From Caldilineaceae bacterium (GTDB lineage Bacteria > Chloroflexota > Anaerolineae > Caldilineales > Caldilineaceae): DNA of 32,613 nt. Positions 1 to 8,338 of this stretch are shown in pieces (the stretch's first letter is position 1; each line of letters opens with the position of its first letter). The position numbers were made by a program, and so were the translations under genes. The DNA lies in contig JAPKMW010000115.1 of the NCBI GenBank assembly GCA_026645575.1, forward strand, positions 1-32,613, written 5' to 3'. The notes below the pieces were generated by a model. The model had not been told where the DNA came from and made no database searches. It worked only from the letters and a program-made list of their open reading frames with translations.

Positions 1-80
1 TAACCCTCCCCTGAGAAGGGAGGGAACAGATGTCGGCTCGACAGTTCCTCCCCTTACCAGGGGGAGGTTAGGAGGGGTGG
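1..80. repeat. Palindromic C/G-rich intergenic repeat
   Basis: Two short hairpins lie side by side: CCCTCCC at 4-10 pairs with GGGAGGG at 18-24, and CCTCCCC at 47-53 pairs with GGGGAGG at 61-67. The outer ends (TAACCCTCCCCTG and CAGGGGGAGGTTA) are also near-inverted copies, so the whole stretch can fold as one nested structure. It lies just past the 3' end of the VOC gene on the minus strand and could stop or protect that transcript, but there is no T-run typical of an intrinsic terminator. It may continue left of the window. Confidence 0.6.
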
Positions 81-100
81 CTGAGTAGTTACGATTATTC

Positions 101-1096
101 TTACAACGCGCCGCCCACTTGGGGTGTACCATAGGTGAAAAATTCGGACGGCAGTCCCCCGCCATAAAAGACGGCGCCCGCCTTCATATTCTCCTCACGC
201 CAGGTGACGGTCTTCCACGCCGGGTCAAAGATCAAGTAGCCGCAGTCGCCAAAGAGTTCGATCCGGTTGCCGCCCGGTTCAAAGACATACATAAACATGG
301 CCTGGGCAATGCCATGCTTGCCGGGGCCGGCCTCAATGGTGATGCCATTTTCACACAAAATCTCGGCGGCGTCGGCGAGATGCTGCGGCATTCCGTACCA
401 ATAGCAGAGGTGATGCAACCGTCCACGCGCCCCGGTTGCGTCGCGCATGAAAGCGATCTCGTGAACCAATGGGCTAACGCTCATCCAGGTAGCAAACTCG
501 ACTTGGTCGTCCTCGAAGAGGATGTTTTCGCGCACACGGAAACCAAGTTGCTCCTGCATAAACTGTCGGGTCGGCGTCACATCGTCCGTCATGAGGTTGA
601 TGTGGTCGATGCGGCGCACCGGCACGCCGCGATGGGGTCGTTTCTGTGGGCGGTTGAGCAGCGCGCTCTGTTTCTCCGGCGGCGCTGTGTAGTAGTCAAC
701 TTCCCAAAGCAATTCCATGGCATGGCCGCCGGGCGTGGTGAAGCGATAGGCGGGACCGTGGCCGCGGTCGCCTTCGCACCAGTCCACGCCCAAGCCACTG
801 CTTTCCAGCGCGGCTACCCGGCGTTGCAGCGCCTGCGGCGACGTCGTGCGCCAGGCCACATGGCCCAAGCCGGGCCTAGCCGCCTCGGTCACCTTGAGCG
901 AATGATGGTAGTAGTCCTCATAGGCGCGCAGATAGACCGATTGCCCCGCCCGTTCACTCTCCTCCATACCCAACAATTCTTTGAAGAAGTACAAGGTTTC
1001 GTTGGGTTTGGGCGTGAAGATCTCGACATGGGCTAGTTGCGCCACCTCGAACATGGGTTCCTGGGCCGACGCGGTTGTATGGGCTGTTGCTGACAT
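101..1096 (-). CDS. Two-domain VOC protein, catechol 2,3-dioxygenase-like (extradiol ring cleavage)
   Basis: 331 residues with two vicinal-oxygen-chelate domains, about residues 20-135 and 160-290, the usual layout and length of type I extradiol dioxygenases. The C-terminal domain holds the likely iron ligands: His165 (DHINLM), His228 (RLHHLCY) and Glu280 (NRIELF). Residues 259-280 fit the extradiol dioxygenase signature, with His261, Tyr270, Pro274, Gly275 and Glu280 correctly spaced. Family members use Fe(II) and oxygen to open catechol rings, so a cytoplasmic aromatic-degradation role is likely; the exact substrate cannot be read. The ATG start follows AAGGAAAA at good spacing. It stands alone: the next gene upstream ends 568 bases away, across two repeat elements. 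No other ring-degradation genes are visible beside it. Confidence 0.85.
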   Translation of the reverse strand: MSATAHTTASAQEPMFEVAQLAHVEIFTPKPNETLYFFKELLGMEESERAGQSVYLRAYEDYYHHSLKVTEAARPGLGHVAWRTTSPQALQRRVAALESSGLGVDWCEGDRGHGPAYRFTTPGGHAMELLWEVDYYTAPPEKQSALLNRPQKRPHRGVPVRRIDHINLMTDDVTPTRQFMQEQLGFRVRENILFEDDQVEFATWMSVSPLVHEIAFMRDATGARGRLHHLCYWYGMPQHLADAAEILCENGITIEAGPGKHGIAQAMFMYVFEPGGNRIELFGDCGYLIFDPAWKTVTWREENMKAGAVFYGGGLPSEFFTYGTPQVGGAL

Positions 1097-1173
1097 CGGA
1101 ATTTTCCTTTCTTGTTAAATCGGCGGTCACGCGTTGTCGGTGTGGTATTCCTACCCATAGGCATGGAGCTAAG

Positions 1174-1324
1174 ACACTACAACGGATGAAGGCGGGAACG
1201 GATATTCACGTCGAAAAATACGCTTACTGATAAAATATTCGCATCTCGTCAACGAAACCCTTGGTTGTGTACGTTTTCGTTCCGTCGACAGTTCATCCGT
1301 TCCCGCCTTCATCCGCTGTAGTGT
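1174..1324. repeat. 151-bp element with 30-bp terminal inverted repeats (MITE-like)
   Basis: Bases 1174-1203 and 1295-1324 are inverted copies matching at 29 of 30 positions, starting with ACACTAC and ending with GTAGTGT. The 91-bp centre is more AT-rich than its surroundings and codes for nothing recognisable. No clear target-site duplication flanks it. It looks like a small non-autonomous element or a long hairpin. Confidence 0.7.
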
Positions 1325-1531
1325 TATGCCCCTCTGATTCCTTAGCTTGCTGCCGGTTCGGTATCCCTCCCGCACGCTCACCGAATTGCAGTGGATGGAC
1401 ACACCCAGCAGTCTAGCAGAGATGGCGGGCTTTGTTCACGCGGAAAGTACGGGGATTTGGCGAAGTGAATACGGTATTTTGAGGCAAATAATACGGTGAA
1501 AAAATGTCGCAATCGGCAAGCCTTACGCAAT

Positions 1532-1636
1532 GGGGTTAAAACCCCTTGCTAACAGCGAGATGCGCCCTCAGGCGCTGAGAGCGTGTTGCCAGCGCCTGAG
1601 GGCGCTTCTCGCTGTTAGAGCGGGATTTGAATCCCG
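1532..1636. repeat. Composite of three nested/adjacent palindromes
   Basis: A 29-bp stem with one mismatch (1549-1577 with 1590-1618, 12-base loop) is flanked by two small palindromes: GGGGTT/AACCCC at 1532-1545 and CGGGATT/AATCCCG at 1621-1636. It lies 29 bases past the stop codon of the minus-strand LuxR-type gene, so it could act as a 3' RNA structure, but no T-run follows. The three-part form suggests a dispersed intergenic repeat. Confidence 0.7.
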
Positions 1637-1649
1637 TTGTAATGTAGGC

Positions 1650-1689
1650 CACCTTGCCACCCTGTCACTTTGTCACCTGGTCATCCTTC
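1650..1689. repeat. Five-unit octamer tandem array over the LuxR-gene stop codon
   Basis: Read on the minus strand the units are GAAGGATG, ACCAGGTG, ACAAAGTG, ACAGGGTG and GCAAGGTG, a degenerate ACAAGGTG-type octamer. The stop codon of the regulator (1665-1667) lies inside the third unit, so its last residues (KDDQVTK) are repeat-encoded. The same octamer family appears in the linker of the BTAD regulator at 27684-27807. Confidence 0.7.
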
Positions 1690-4600
1690 GCCAACCCGCT
1701 TTCGACCACCCAAGCCGCAATCTGGCTCCGTGCGGAAAAACCGAGCCGGGCCATAATATTGGCAACATACCCTTCCACGGTACGCTCGCCGATGATCAGC
1801 GTCTCGGCGATGGCGCGATTGGAGTGGCCTTGGGCGATGAGCGCAGCCACCTCCCGTTCGCGCTGGGTTAAGCCGCCATAGGCTGCTTTGGTCGCCTGAC
1901 GTGGGGAAAGGGGGCGCGCCGCCGGTAGCAGGGCCGTGGCTTGCCGGACGAAATTATCCCGCAGTTCCGGATCGGCCAGCGGCGCAGCAATGCTTTCAAT
2001 CACCGTGCGCGCCGTATCAAACGCTTGGGCGGCCTCGGCGTGGCGGCGTTGGGCGCGATAAAGCTTGCCCAATGCCAGATGGAGCGGCCAGATGAAGCGG
2101 GGTGTCCCTTGCGCCTGGGCGGTCAGCAGCGCAGCCTGGAATTCGCTTTCGGCCTCCGTCCACTGGCGGAGGGCAACCAACCCTTCGCCGCGCAACCGGG
2201 CCAGGTAGGGCACCGCGCCCCGCGCCTGACTTGCGCCATTGGCCGTCGCCGCTAGCAACCGGTCGACAATCTGTAGGGCCAGCGCCGGGTCGCCCTGGGC
2301 CAGCGCCAGTTCAGCCCGTGCCAGCCAAATGCGGCGCTGTGCCAACGGCTCAAGCGGCAGCGCGGGATCAAAGAGGCTGTTGAGCTGCGTTTCCGCCTGG
2401 GCAACTTCGTGAGCGGCAAGCAACAGTGAGGTGAGATAGGCTGTCCCTTGCCGCACATGAAAGGACGAACCAACCGCCTGGGCCAGCGTTATCGACTGTT
2501 CCAGATGGTGCCGCGCCACGGGCCAGGCTAGCAGATCACGGTAGAGGATCCCCAGCGTGCGCTGGGCGAAACAGATCCACTGGCGATGTTCAATCTCCTC
2601 GGCGAGCGCCAACCCGCGGCGCACGTGGGCAAACGCTTGCGTGTACTGCCCCACGGTCCCCAGCATGTTGCCCGCCGAAATGAGGGTGTAGGCCGCGCCG
2701 GCGCGCCAGCCAATGGCCTCGTTGATCGCTAACGCCTGCTCAAGCCAACCGGTCGCTTCGGTGACGCTCATGGCCGCCGGCACAACGCTATCGGTCGAAT
2801 AACCGGGGCCACAGATCGCCAGGGTCGTGAGGCTCGACGCCAGACTCTGCCGCTCCTGCAACGCTTGAAAATGGGCAATGGCCTGGCGGAGATAGACCGC
2901 GCCCTGCACGGGATTGCCGCCAAGATAGACCATGAGGCCCAGGTGATCAAAGGTTTGGGCCAAGCCGGGGGCATCCTGCAATGTCTGAAAAATTGCCAAC
3001 GCCTCGTGATGACAACGCAGCGATTCGTGGGGCTGCCCAACGTTGAGATACCAGTTGCCCAGCCGATTCAACGTGCGCGCCAGGGGTGCGGGTTGGTTGG
3101 GAACGCTTTGAGCCGCTGCCCCTTCCGCGCCGGCCAGCGTACGCGCCAAGGTCAATGCCTGTTGCAAATAATCCCCCGTCCGTGCATAGTCGTGCGCCGC
3201 CCATAATTGGCCCAGGTCGAGCAGAAGCTGCCATTCGATTGAGCGGTCGCCGGCCGCCTGGGCCAGTTCCAGCGCCGTAGTCAGATCGGTGCGGGCTTGC
3301 TCAAATTCACCGACCGTTTCGTAGGCCAACCCGCGGAGCCGATAGAGGGCGGTGCGCGCCGGCGCCGTTTGCTCGCTTTGGGTCAGATGTTGGGCGGCGG
3401 TCAGCGCACGCGTAAACTGTTCCACCGCCGCCTGGGGCGCATAGAGCGTTTGCGCCTGTTCACCTGCCCGCCGGGCATAGAGCAGCGCCTTCTGCCACTC
3501 GCCGGCCTCATAGAAATGATAAGCGAGTTCGGCCACCTGAGTAAGCACGCCGGTATGGGTCACTGCCTTGTGCGCTCTGCCGCTATCATTGTCACTATCA
3601 TTATCACTGTCACGGCCATAGCACCGCTCCATCGCCGCGCCAATGGTGCGGTGCAGGATCTGCCGTTCCCGCCCCAGCAACGCGCCATAGACCGCTTGCC
3701 GGGTCAAGGCGTGGCGAAAGGCAAAGTTCTCGGCGCTCTCTTCCACCACCAGTTGCGCCGCGACCAGTTCCTTGATCAACGCCAACAGGTCCGCTTCATC
3801 GTGGCCGGCCACCTGTTGCAGCAGGACAAAATCAAAGCGCCGACCGACCACCGCCGCCAAGGTGAGGAGGCGCTGCGCTGCTGGTCGCAATTGCGCAGTG
3901 CGGCGCTGTACAGCCTCCTGTATGCTCGGTGGAATATGCAACTCTTGCATCGATTTGCGCGTCCAGCCGCCGTCGGCATAGAAGAGTTCGCCGGCGGCCA
4001 CCAGCACCTTCAACACCTCTTCGATAAAGAAGGGATTGCCTTCGGTCAGCGTATAGAGCAATTCCAGAAATTCGGCGCGCACCGGCCGGTTCAGTGCAAA
4101 AATCGCTTGGAGCATCGCCTGTACATCCTGGGGCGGCAACGCGGCCAACGTGATGGTGTGGCTCAGACGCGCCCGCTCCATCTGCACCAGCCACCGGCGC
4201 AGCGGCGGCGTGACTTCGTCACTGCGATAGGTTGCCAACAGCAGCATGGGCAGGGTCGACAGGCGGCGGGCCAACAGGTGCAAAAAGTCGAGCGTCGTCT
4301 CATCAGACCAATGGAGATCTTCCACGATCAAGAGGAGTGGGGCGGTGCGAGGGGTCTGGGTCTGGCGGAGCAGGAACTGACAGAGCGCTTCAAAGAGTCG
4401 CCGTTTTTCCGCTTCCGGGTCAAGCACCGGGGTGGGGCGCAGGTCGGTGATCGTCAGCGCCAATTCCGGCAACAACTTGACCAGATCCGCGGCCGCCAGA
4501 CCACAGCGATCGGCCACAACGTTGCCCGGCAGCGGCCCAAGATAGGCCCGCAAGGCATCAACGATGGGGGCATAGGGGAACAGGAGATCACGCTCAAAGC

Positions 4601-4850
4601 AATGGCCAGTGAGGATGGTCCACTGCTTCTGCGCCACCTGGCGACGGAGTTCAGCCGCCAACCGACTCTTGCCGACCCCGGCCTCGCCCGCCAGCAGCAC
4701 AACTTGCCCCGTGCCTTGCTGCCCATTGTCTTGCTGCACAGTACCTTGTTGCACTGTGCGCGCCGCTTCCGCTAACCGGGCGACGTCGCGCGTACGCCCA
4801 ACCAACACCGGCGAAATGATTGCTCGATCCAAAGAATTGAAGGAGGACAT
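1665..4850 (-). CDS. LuxR-family STAND transcriptional regulator (LAL/MalT-like ATPase)
   Basis: About 1,061 residues. The N-terminal NTPase has Walker A GEAGVGKS (about residues 55-62), Walker B LLLIVEDLHWSD and a sensor-like TYRS. A long TPR-type helical region follows (about 430-960), and a clear LuxR HTH fills the C-terminus (LTQREREVAALIAQGHS through TVEGYVANIMARLG). Family members act as ATP-dependent, ligand-triggered transcription activators in the cytoplasm; the ligand is unknown. I chose the internal ATG at 4850 because the 19 extra residues of the longer frame are Cys/hydrophobic and unlike the family. Odd points: a Gln/Gly-rich tandem stretch just before Walker A, an Asp/Ser/Asn repeat (SDNDSDNDS) before the TPRs, and a stop codon inside an octamer array. 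It is the only STAND regulator here on the minus strand with a C-terminal HTH. Confidence 0.93.
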   Translation of the reverse strand: MSSFNSLDRAIISPVLVGRTRDVARLAEAARTVQQGTVQQDNGQQGTGQVVLLAGEAGVGKSRLAAELRRQVAQKQWTILTGHCFERDLLFPYAPIVDALRAYLGPLPGNVVADRCGLAAADLVKLLPELALTITDLRPTPVLDPEAEKRRLFEALCQFLLRQTQTPRTAPLLLIVEDLHWSDETTLDFLHLLARRLSTLPMLLLATYRSDEVTPPLRRWLVQMERARLSHTITLAALPPQDVQAMLQAIFALNRPVRAEFLELLYTLTEGNPFFIEEVLKVLVAAGELFYADGGWTRKSMQELHIPPSIQEAVQRRTAQLRPAAQRLLTLAAVVGRRFDFVLLQQVAGHDEADLLALIKELVAAQLVVEESAENFAFRHALTRQAVYGALLGRERQILHRTIGAAMERCYGRDSDNDSDNDSGRAHKAVTHTGVLTQVAELAYHFYEAGEWQKALLYARRAGEQAQTLYAPQAAVEQFTRALTAAQHLTQSEQTAPARTALYRLRGLAYETVGEFEQARTDLTTALELAQAAGDRSIEWQLLLDLGQLWAAHDYARTGDYLQQALTLARTLAGAEGAAAQSVPNQPAPLARTLNRLGNWYLNVGQPHESLRCHHEALAIFQTLQDAPGLAQTFDHLGLMVYLGGNPVQGAVYLRQAIAHFQALQERQSLASSLTTLAICGPGYSTDSVVPAAMSVTEATGWLEQALAINEAIGWRAGAAYTLISAGNMLGTVGQYTQAFAHVRRGLALAEEIEHRQWICFAQRTLGILYRDLLAWPVARHHLEQSITLAQAVGSSFHVRQGTAYLTSLLLAAHEVAQAETQLNSLFDPALPLEPLAQRRIWLARAELALAQGDPALALQIVDRLLAATANGASQARGAVPYLARLRGEGLVALRQWTEAESEFQAALLTAQAQGTPRFIWPLHLALGKLYRAQRRHAEAAQAFDTARTVIESIAAPLADPELRDNFVRQATALLPAARPLSPRQATKAAYGGLTQREREVAALIAQGHSNRAIAETLIIGERTVEGYVANIMARLGFSARSQIAAWVVESGLAKDDQVTK

Positions 4851-4982
4851 AACCTGCTCGCAGCAACAAAGGCGACACGGGTGTAGCACAACCAACCAGG
4901 CCAGCATTGTTTTGGCATGGTCAGCCGAACTGTGGCTTGATTGTATATGTGAGGGTGGGTTTACGTCAACTGGGCTGGTTCA

Positions 4983-5435
4983 TCAAGAGGTGCCGATGCC
5001 ACTGGCACTTACGGCCAGATCACCATACCTTGATTGCCGAAATTTGTCCAAATGATGATGTTCCATTGCTTGACGGCGCATCTCGTCAAACGAAGTAGAA
5101 AATTCGGGTAACAATTTGCCGGTAGGTGAGAAGGTCAGAATGCCTACTGGCTCCTCTATGCCCAACCCATAGACACTGACACGCCAACCATTTTTATTTA
5201 GCGGTGACTCATCCTGTTGCGCCTTGACGGTTACAGCATCGCCAAGATAACGAAACGTCAGTTTCAGTGCCATGATTTCGATTGTTTTTGCATTTTTGAC
5301 CGGGACTGCCATAAAGATCCCATCAGGTCCTAATTCAAGCGTGACACGGTCACCAGGCTGCAAGCCATATTGCTGCATTAAAGGCAAGGGAATTGCCAAA
5401 CCATCTGTACTGATCAATTGGTGGAGTTGTTCCAT
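4983..5435 (-). CDS. AbrB/SpoVT-like swapped-hairpin domain protein
   Basis: 150 residues. The first ~45 (STDGLAIPLPLMQQYGLQPGDRVTLEL) follow the pattern of AbrB/MazE DNA-binding domains: a short strand, then P-L-P-L, then GLQPGDRV. The rest has no motif I recognise. Such proteins are often transition-state regulators or antitoxins, but no toxin gene adjoins it. ATG at 5435 is chosen over GTG at 5438 because GGAG lies 7 bases upstream of it. It precedes the LuxR-type regulator by 132 bases on the same strand and might be co-transcribed. The 250 bases upstream to the amidase gene show no further gene. Confidence 0.6.
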   Translation of the reverse strand: MEQLHQLISTDGLAIPLPLMQQYGLQPGDRVTLELGPDGIFMAVPVKNAKTIEIMALKLTFRYLGDAVTVKAQQDESPLNKNGWRVSVYGLGIEEPVGILTFSPTGKLLPEFSTSFDEMRRQAMEHHHLDKFRQSRYGDLAVSASGIGTS

Positions 5436-5688
5436 CACCCATCTCCGTTAATCTATCTACTTCTCGTTACATCAAGCTCTTTCATTTTACCATAGTGACG
5501 CTACTTACCCAAGCTTAGGGCGGAATTAACACATCTACTTTTGCATTCTTCTTCAGGTGTAACACATTGGTTAGGGCATTTCAATTTGGGGGATCACGCG
5601 AATCACGCCCCATAATGACATACCTGATCTGCGGAAAGAAAGGCAAACCAACCAAAGGCGGCTGGGTTTTGATAAAACGTCGCTGACA

Positions 5689-7125
5689 TCAATAGCCTGG
5701 TGGTCGCTGGAAAGGTCCCACAACCTCAGTCATACACTTGACCACCGCCAACAGTGACATCTCTCCCCAGCGCCGCCCCACGACTTGTACACCAATCGGC
5801 AGGTGGTCAGACGAGCGGGCGATAGGCAGCACGACTACCGGATGACCAGTTAGATTGAAGAGGTTGGTATAGGCAATGGTCGCCAACCAGTAATCCAAGG
5901 GATGGCTGTCGACCAGGATAGGAGCGCCCGGCGCACAGTGGGGAAAGGCCGGCGTTGGCATGACGGGACAGAGGAAAGCGTCCCAGCGTTCAAAGAAGGC
6001 TTCCAGGGCTGTGATCAACTGGCCCTGGTTGGACAGAACAGTCATATACTCTTTTTGCGTCAACTGCACGCCGCGGGCCGCGCCCCGTGAGATCGGATTG
6101 CCAGAGTGCAGATCGGCCCCAAAGCCGGCCGCGACATTGGGATTTCCGCCGAACTGGGCAACGGTCAACGCGCCATAGGTCTCCCAGGCAGTGGCAAAGT
6201 CGAACGGTTCCGGCAAGCAGCGTTCGACGTGAGCGCCCTGCTGCGCCAGATCTGCGACAAAATGCGCCAGGGTACGACGCGTATCACTATCGACCGGAAC
6301 ATCCCCAAAGGTATCCGTCCACGCCAGACGAAGCTGGGACAAGGTAAGTTCGGGCATAGGCCCGACCGGCACCGGCGGGACGGTCCAATTACGCGGGTCT
6401 GGTTCGGCCAGCAGGCGAAAGGCCAGCGCCAGATCGTCCACTGAGCGGGCCAGCGGGCCAAACACCCCCAGGCTTGGGCCAAAGGTTAAGGGCGGAGCAG
6501 GGGCAGGGTTGGGGTGATAACCACCGCCGGGGATACGATGAGCCGACGGCTTCAAGCTGTAAATCCCACAGCAATGGGCCGGTATCCGCACCGAGCCGGC
6601 CAGGTCACTGCCAAGCTCCAAGGGCGACAAGCCGGCAGCCACGGCGGCCGCGCCAGCGGTTGAGCCGCCAGATGTCCGGGCCAGATCCCAGGGATTGTTG
6701 GTTTGCCCAAAGAGCGGATTATTTGCTTGGGCATCCATCGACAAAGTCGGCAGGTTGGTCTTGCCGAGGATGATCGCCCCTGCGGCGCGTAGACGGGCCA
6801 CCGCCGGCGCATCTGTCTCTGGAATAAAGTCAGCCCAGGGTGGAAACCCACTCGTGGTGCGTAGACCGGCCGTCGCAAAGGCATCTTTGATCGTGATCGG
6901 CGCCCCGTGGAGCGGCCCCCAAACCTCGCCGCGCGCCAGGGCTGCATCGGCTTCCCGCGCCCGATTCAGGGCCGCCTCTCTGTCCAAAAGAACGATCACA
7001 TTGAGAAGTGGGTTGTGCTTGTCGATCTGGGCGAGATGGGCTTCCACCACTTCGACAGCCGATACCTGCCTTTGACGGATCGCTTCTGCCAGTTCCTGTA
7101 TGGAAGCAAATACTAAATCATCCAT
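5689..7125 (-). CDS. Amidase-signature (AS) family amidase
   Basis: 478 residues from the ATG at 7125, the normal length for the family. All three members of the Ser-cisSer-Lys triad are present: Lys80 (PITIKDAF), cis-Ser155 (TSGGSTAG) and nucleophile Ser178 (GSDLAGSVRIPA). AS enzymes cleave carboxylic amides to acid and ammonia; the substrate cannot be assigned. The signature has STAG where SSGG is usual. The longer frame to 7230 adds a basic, low-complexity lead that does not look like family sequence. It is monocistronic. About 200 bases upstream lies an orphan copy of the direct-repeat signal that elsewhere in this window sits between a small minus-strand gene and an XRE-STAND regulator, so this gene may once have been part of such a unit. 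Confidence 0.92.
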   Translation of the reverse strand: MDDLVFASIQELAEAIRQRQVSAVEVVEAHLAQIDKHNPLLNVIVLLDREAALNRAREADAALARGEVWGPLHGAPITIKDAFATAGLRTTSGFPPWADFIPETDAPAVARLRAAGAIILGKTNLPTLSMDAQANNPLFGQTNNPWDLARTSGGSTAGAAAVAAGLSPLELGSDLAGSVRIPAHCCGIYSLKPSAHRIPGGGYHPNPAPAPPLTFGPSLGVFGPLARSVDDLALAFRLLAEPDPRNWTVPPVPVGPMPELTLSQLRLAWTDTFGDVPVDSDTRRTLAHFVADLAQQGAHVERCLPEPFDFATAWETYGALTVAQFGGNPNVAAGFGADLHSGNPISRGAARGVQLTQKEYMTVLSNQGQLITALEAFFERWDAFLCPVMPTPAFPHCAPGAPILVDSHPLDYWLATIAYTNLFNLTGHPVVVLPIARSSDHLPIGVQVVGRRWGEMSLLAVVKCMTEVVGPFQRPPGY

Positions 7126-7316
7126 AGATCCCCTCATGGTTGATGAATTTGAGTCGTGAAGAATATATGAATACCGCGGTGCAGACCGGCGCCGCTTCCA
7201 CCAACCTTGGCTCTGCTGGCGTAGGAACAATGTTGGTCAATTCAGACCCTGTGTCACGGAAAAGGGTGCTGTAGGAAAAGGGCGCTCATTACTATAGCCA
7301 CAATGGCGCCCCAATG

Positions 7317-7348
7317 CAAGCGTTTTTTACACAAAAATTCCACAAATT
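7317..7348 (+). promoter_or_regulatory. Orphan, decayed copy of the XRE-STAND upstream direct repeat
   Basis: After AAGCGTTTTTT come CACAAAAA at 7330 and CACAAATT at 7341, 11 bp apart. This matches the order, spacing and leading AGCG-T-tract of the site at 22315-22348. The second A-tract is broken by T. No XRE-STAND gene follows, and I find no good promoter after it. It could also serve the amidase gene on the other strand. Confidence 0.5.
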
Positions 7349-7443
7349 GCCCGGCGACAGGTAACTGCACAGGTCCGTGGCACTGGTCAGGGGTCGTTTG
7401 TTCATCCTAATGTGAATTCGACGTTGCGTGCGTATAACGGCCC

Positions 7444-7513
7444 AAGACCTCCGGGAGGTGGGCAAACGAAGCTACCTCTAGCGATCATTTTTCGCCCACC
7501 TCCCGGAGGTCTT
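7444..7513. repeat. 20-bp perfect inverted repeat, each arm itself palindromic
   Basis: Bases 7444-7463 and 7494-7513 are exact inverted copies separated by 30 bases. Each arm contains the smaller palindrome ACCTCC/GGAGGT. It lies 80 bases beyond the stop codon of the minus-strand gene at 7593. It is likely a dispersed intergenic repeat that may also form a 3' RNA hairpin. Confidence 0.7.
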
Positions 7514-7592
7514 TGGCTAATTCCGAACTCACGTTACTAGCGTCTGACCAGTGCCACGCACCTGCGGCTGAGTCGTTGCGGCCACAGCAGCA

Positions 7593-8201
7593 TCATGACT
7601 GGTGTGAAGCTTGTTGGATCTTCTCGCTCATCTCATCCATCGTGAGCACCTGGGCAAAGAGGGCGCTCAGGGTTGCCAGCGTTGCCCGCTGCGCTTCCTC
7701 CGCAGTGAGACCGCCCAGCGCTTGGGCTGAGGTGCCGTCACTCAGCAGGAAGACCCGAAAGTCGCGCGCCACCGCCTCGCGCACCGTCGTTTCCGGGCCG
7801 ACATTGGTGGCGATGCCGGTAACGATGAGCGTGTCAATCCCCCGTGGCCGCAGAATCAACTCCAGATCGGTGCCATGAAACGCGCCAAAGCGCGGTATCT
7901 CCAAGATGATGTCCTGCGCGTCAACGTCCAAACGTGGATGGAGGGCCGCGCCCGCGGCGTCACGGTTGAAAAGCTCGTTCATGGGCGGATAGATCTCACC
8001 GAGGACGCCGGTGTTGCTGCCATCGACCCGCACCACATGACGGGTGTGAATGACCAACATACCCGCCGACCGACAGATCGCGGCAAAGTGGTTAATGCGC
8101 GCCAAAAGGGCAAGGCGGTTATACTTCGGATCTTCCACGAACCTGTTTTGCAGCGTGCAGTTGATGAGCGCCATGCGCGCCGGATTTACGGGAAAATTCA
8201 T
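7593..8201 (-). CDS. Isochorismatase-fold protein lacking the catalytic triad
   Basis: 202 residues from the ATG at 8201, which AGGAG precedes by 7 bases. The fold of cysteine hydrolases is clear: an N-terminal strand ending in QNRF, the segment IPRFGAFHGTDLE, and TLIVTGIATNVGPETTVREA. But the three usual catalytic positions are changed: the Asp two before QN is Thr, the Lys in the K-x-R segment is Ile (EIPRF), and the Cys after TNV is Gly. It probably does not hydrolyse by the family mechanism and may bind a ligand or act in another way. Gly at the Cys position may occur in other family members, so this could be a stable variant. It appears to be transcribed alone; a hairpin repeat (8256-8338) lies upstream. 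Confidence 0.82.
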   Translation of the reverse strand: MNFPVNPARMALINCTLQNRFVEDPKYNRLALLARINHFAAICRSAGMLVIHTRHVVRVDGSNTGVLGEIYPPMNELFNRDAAGAALHPRLDVDAQDIILEIPRFGAFHGTDLELILRPRGIDTLIVTGIATNVGPETTVREAVARDFRVFLLSDGTSAQALGGLTAEEAQRATLATLSALFAQVLTMDEMSEKIQQASHQS

Positions 8202-8255
8202 AAAATGGCTCCTTTGGGTGAATGACAATGTGTGATCGCCATAATCATCGACTGC

Positions 8256-8338
8256 CGTCCCGTAGGGACGCCTGAGTTTAGAAGAAAGGAAATGATCATG
8301 ATTTACCCGTTCCTAAACTCAGCCGTCCCTATGGGACG
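8256..8338. repeat. Hairpin repeat, left flank of sulfotransferase gene
   Basis: Arms 8256-8281 and 8313-8338 pair at 24 of 26 positions and carry the sub-palindrome GTCCCGTAGGGAC. The right arm overlaps the 3' end of the sulfotransferase gene and supplies its TGA stop at 8319-8321. A related copy lies at 9372-9577, so this element brackets the gene. Confidence 0.75.

Larger units (their letters stand above)
1097..1664. other. 568-bp intergenic gap filled by repeats
   Basis: No credible gene. Both short open frames here overlap inverted repeats. The gap holds a 151-bp element with 30-bp inverted ends (1174-1324), a composite triple palindrome (1532-1636) and the start of an octamer array (1650-1689). 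The VOC promoter should lie between 1097 and about 1170 on the minus strand, but I see no convincing -35/-10 pair. Confidence 0.6.
7126..7592. other. 467-bp gap behind the amidase gene
   Basis: No gene is supported. It contains the orphan direct-repeat signal (7317-7348) and a 20-bp perfect inverted repeat (7444-7513). The plus-strand frame at 7513-7878 has no ribosome site and mostly overlaps the isochorismatase-fold gene, so it is a shadow. Confidence 0.55.

Noticed and set aside
119..1036. 305-codon plus-strand open frame
   Set aside because: It is antisense to the VOC gene, whose motifs, ribosome site and length are all convincing; the frame has no recognisable domain.
3297..4775. 492-codon plus-strand open frame
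   Set aside because: It lies within the LuxR-type STAND gene on the other strand. High GC leaves few stops; the translation is Arg/Gln-rich and has no family pattern.
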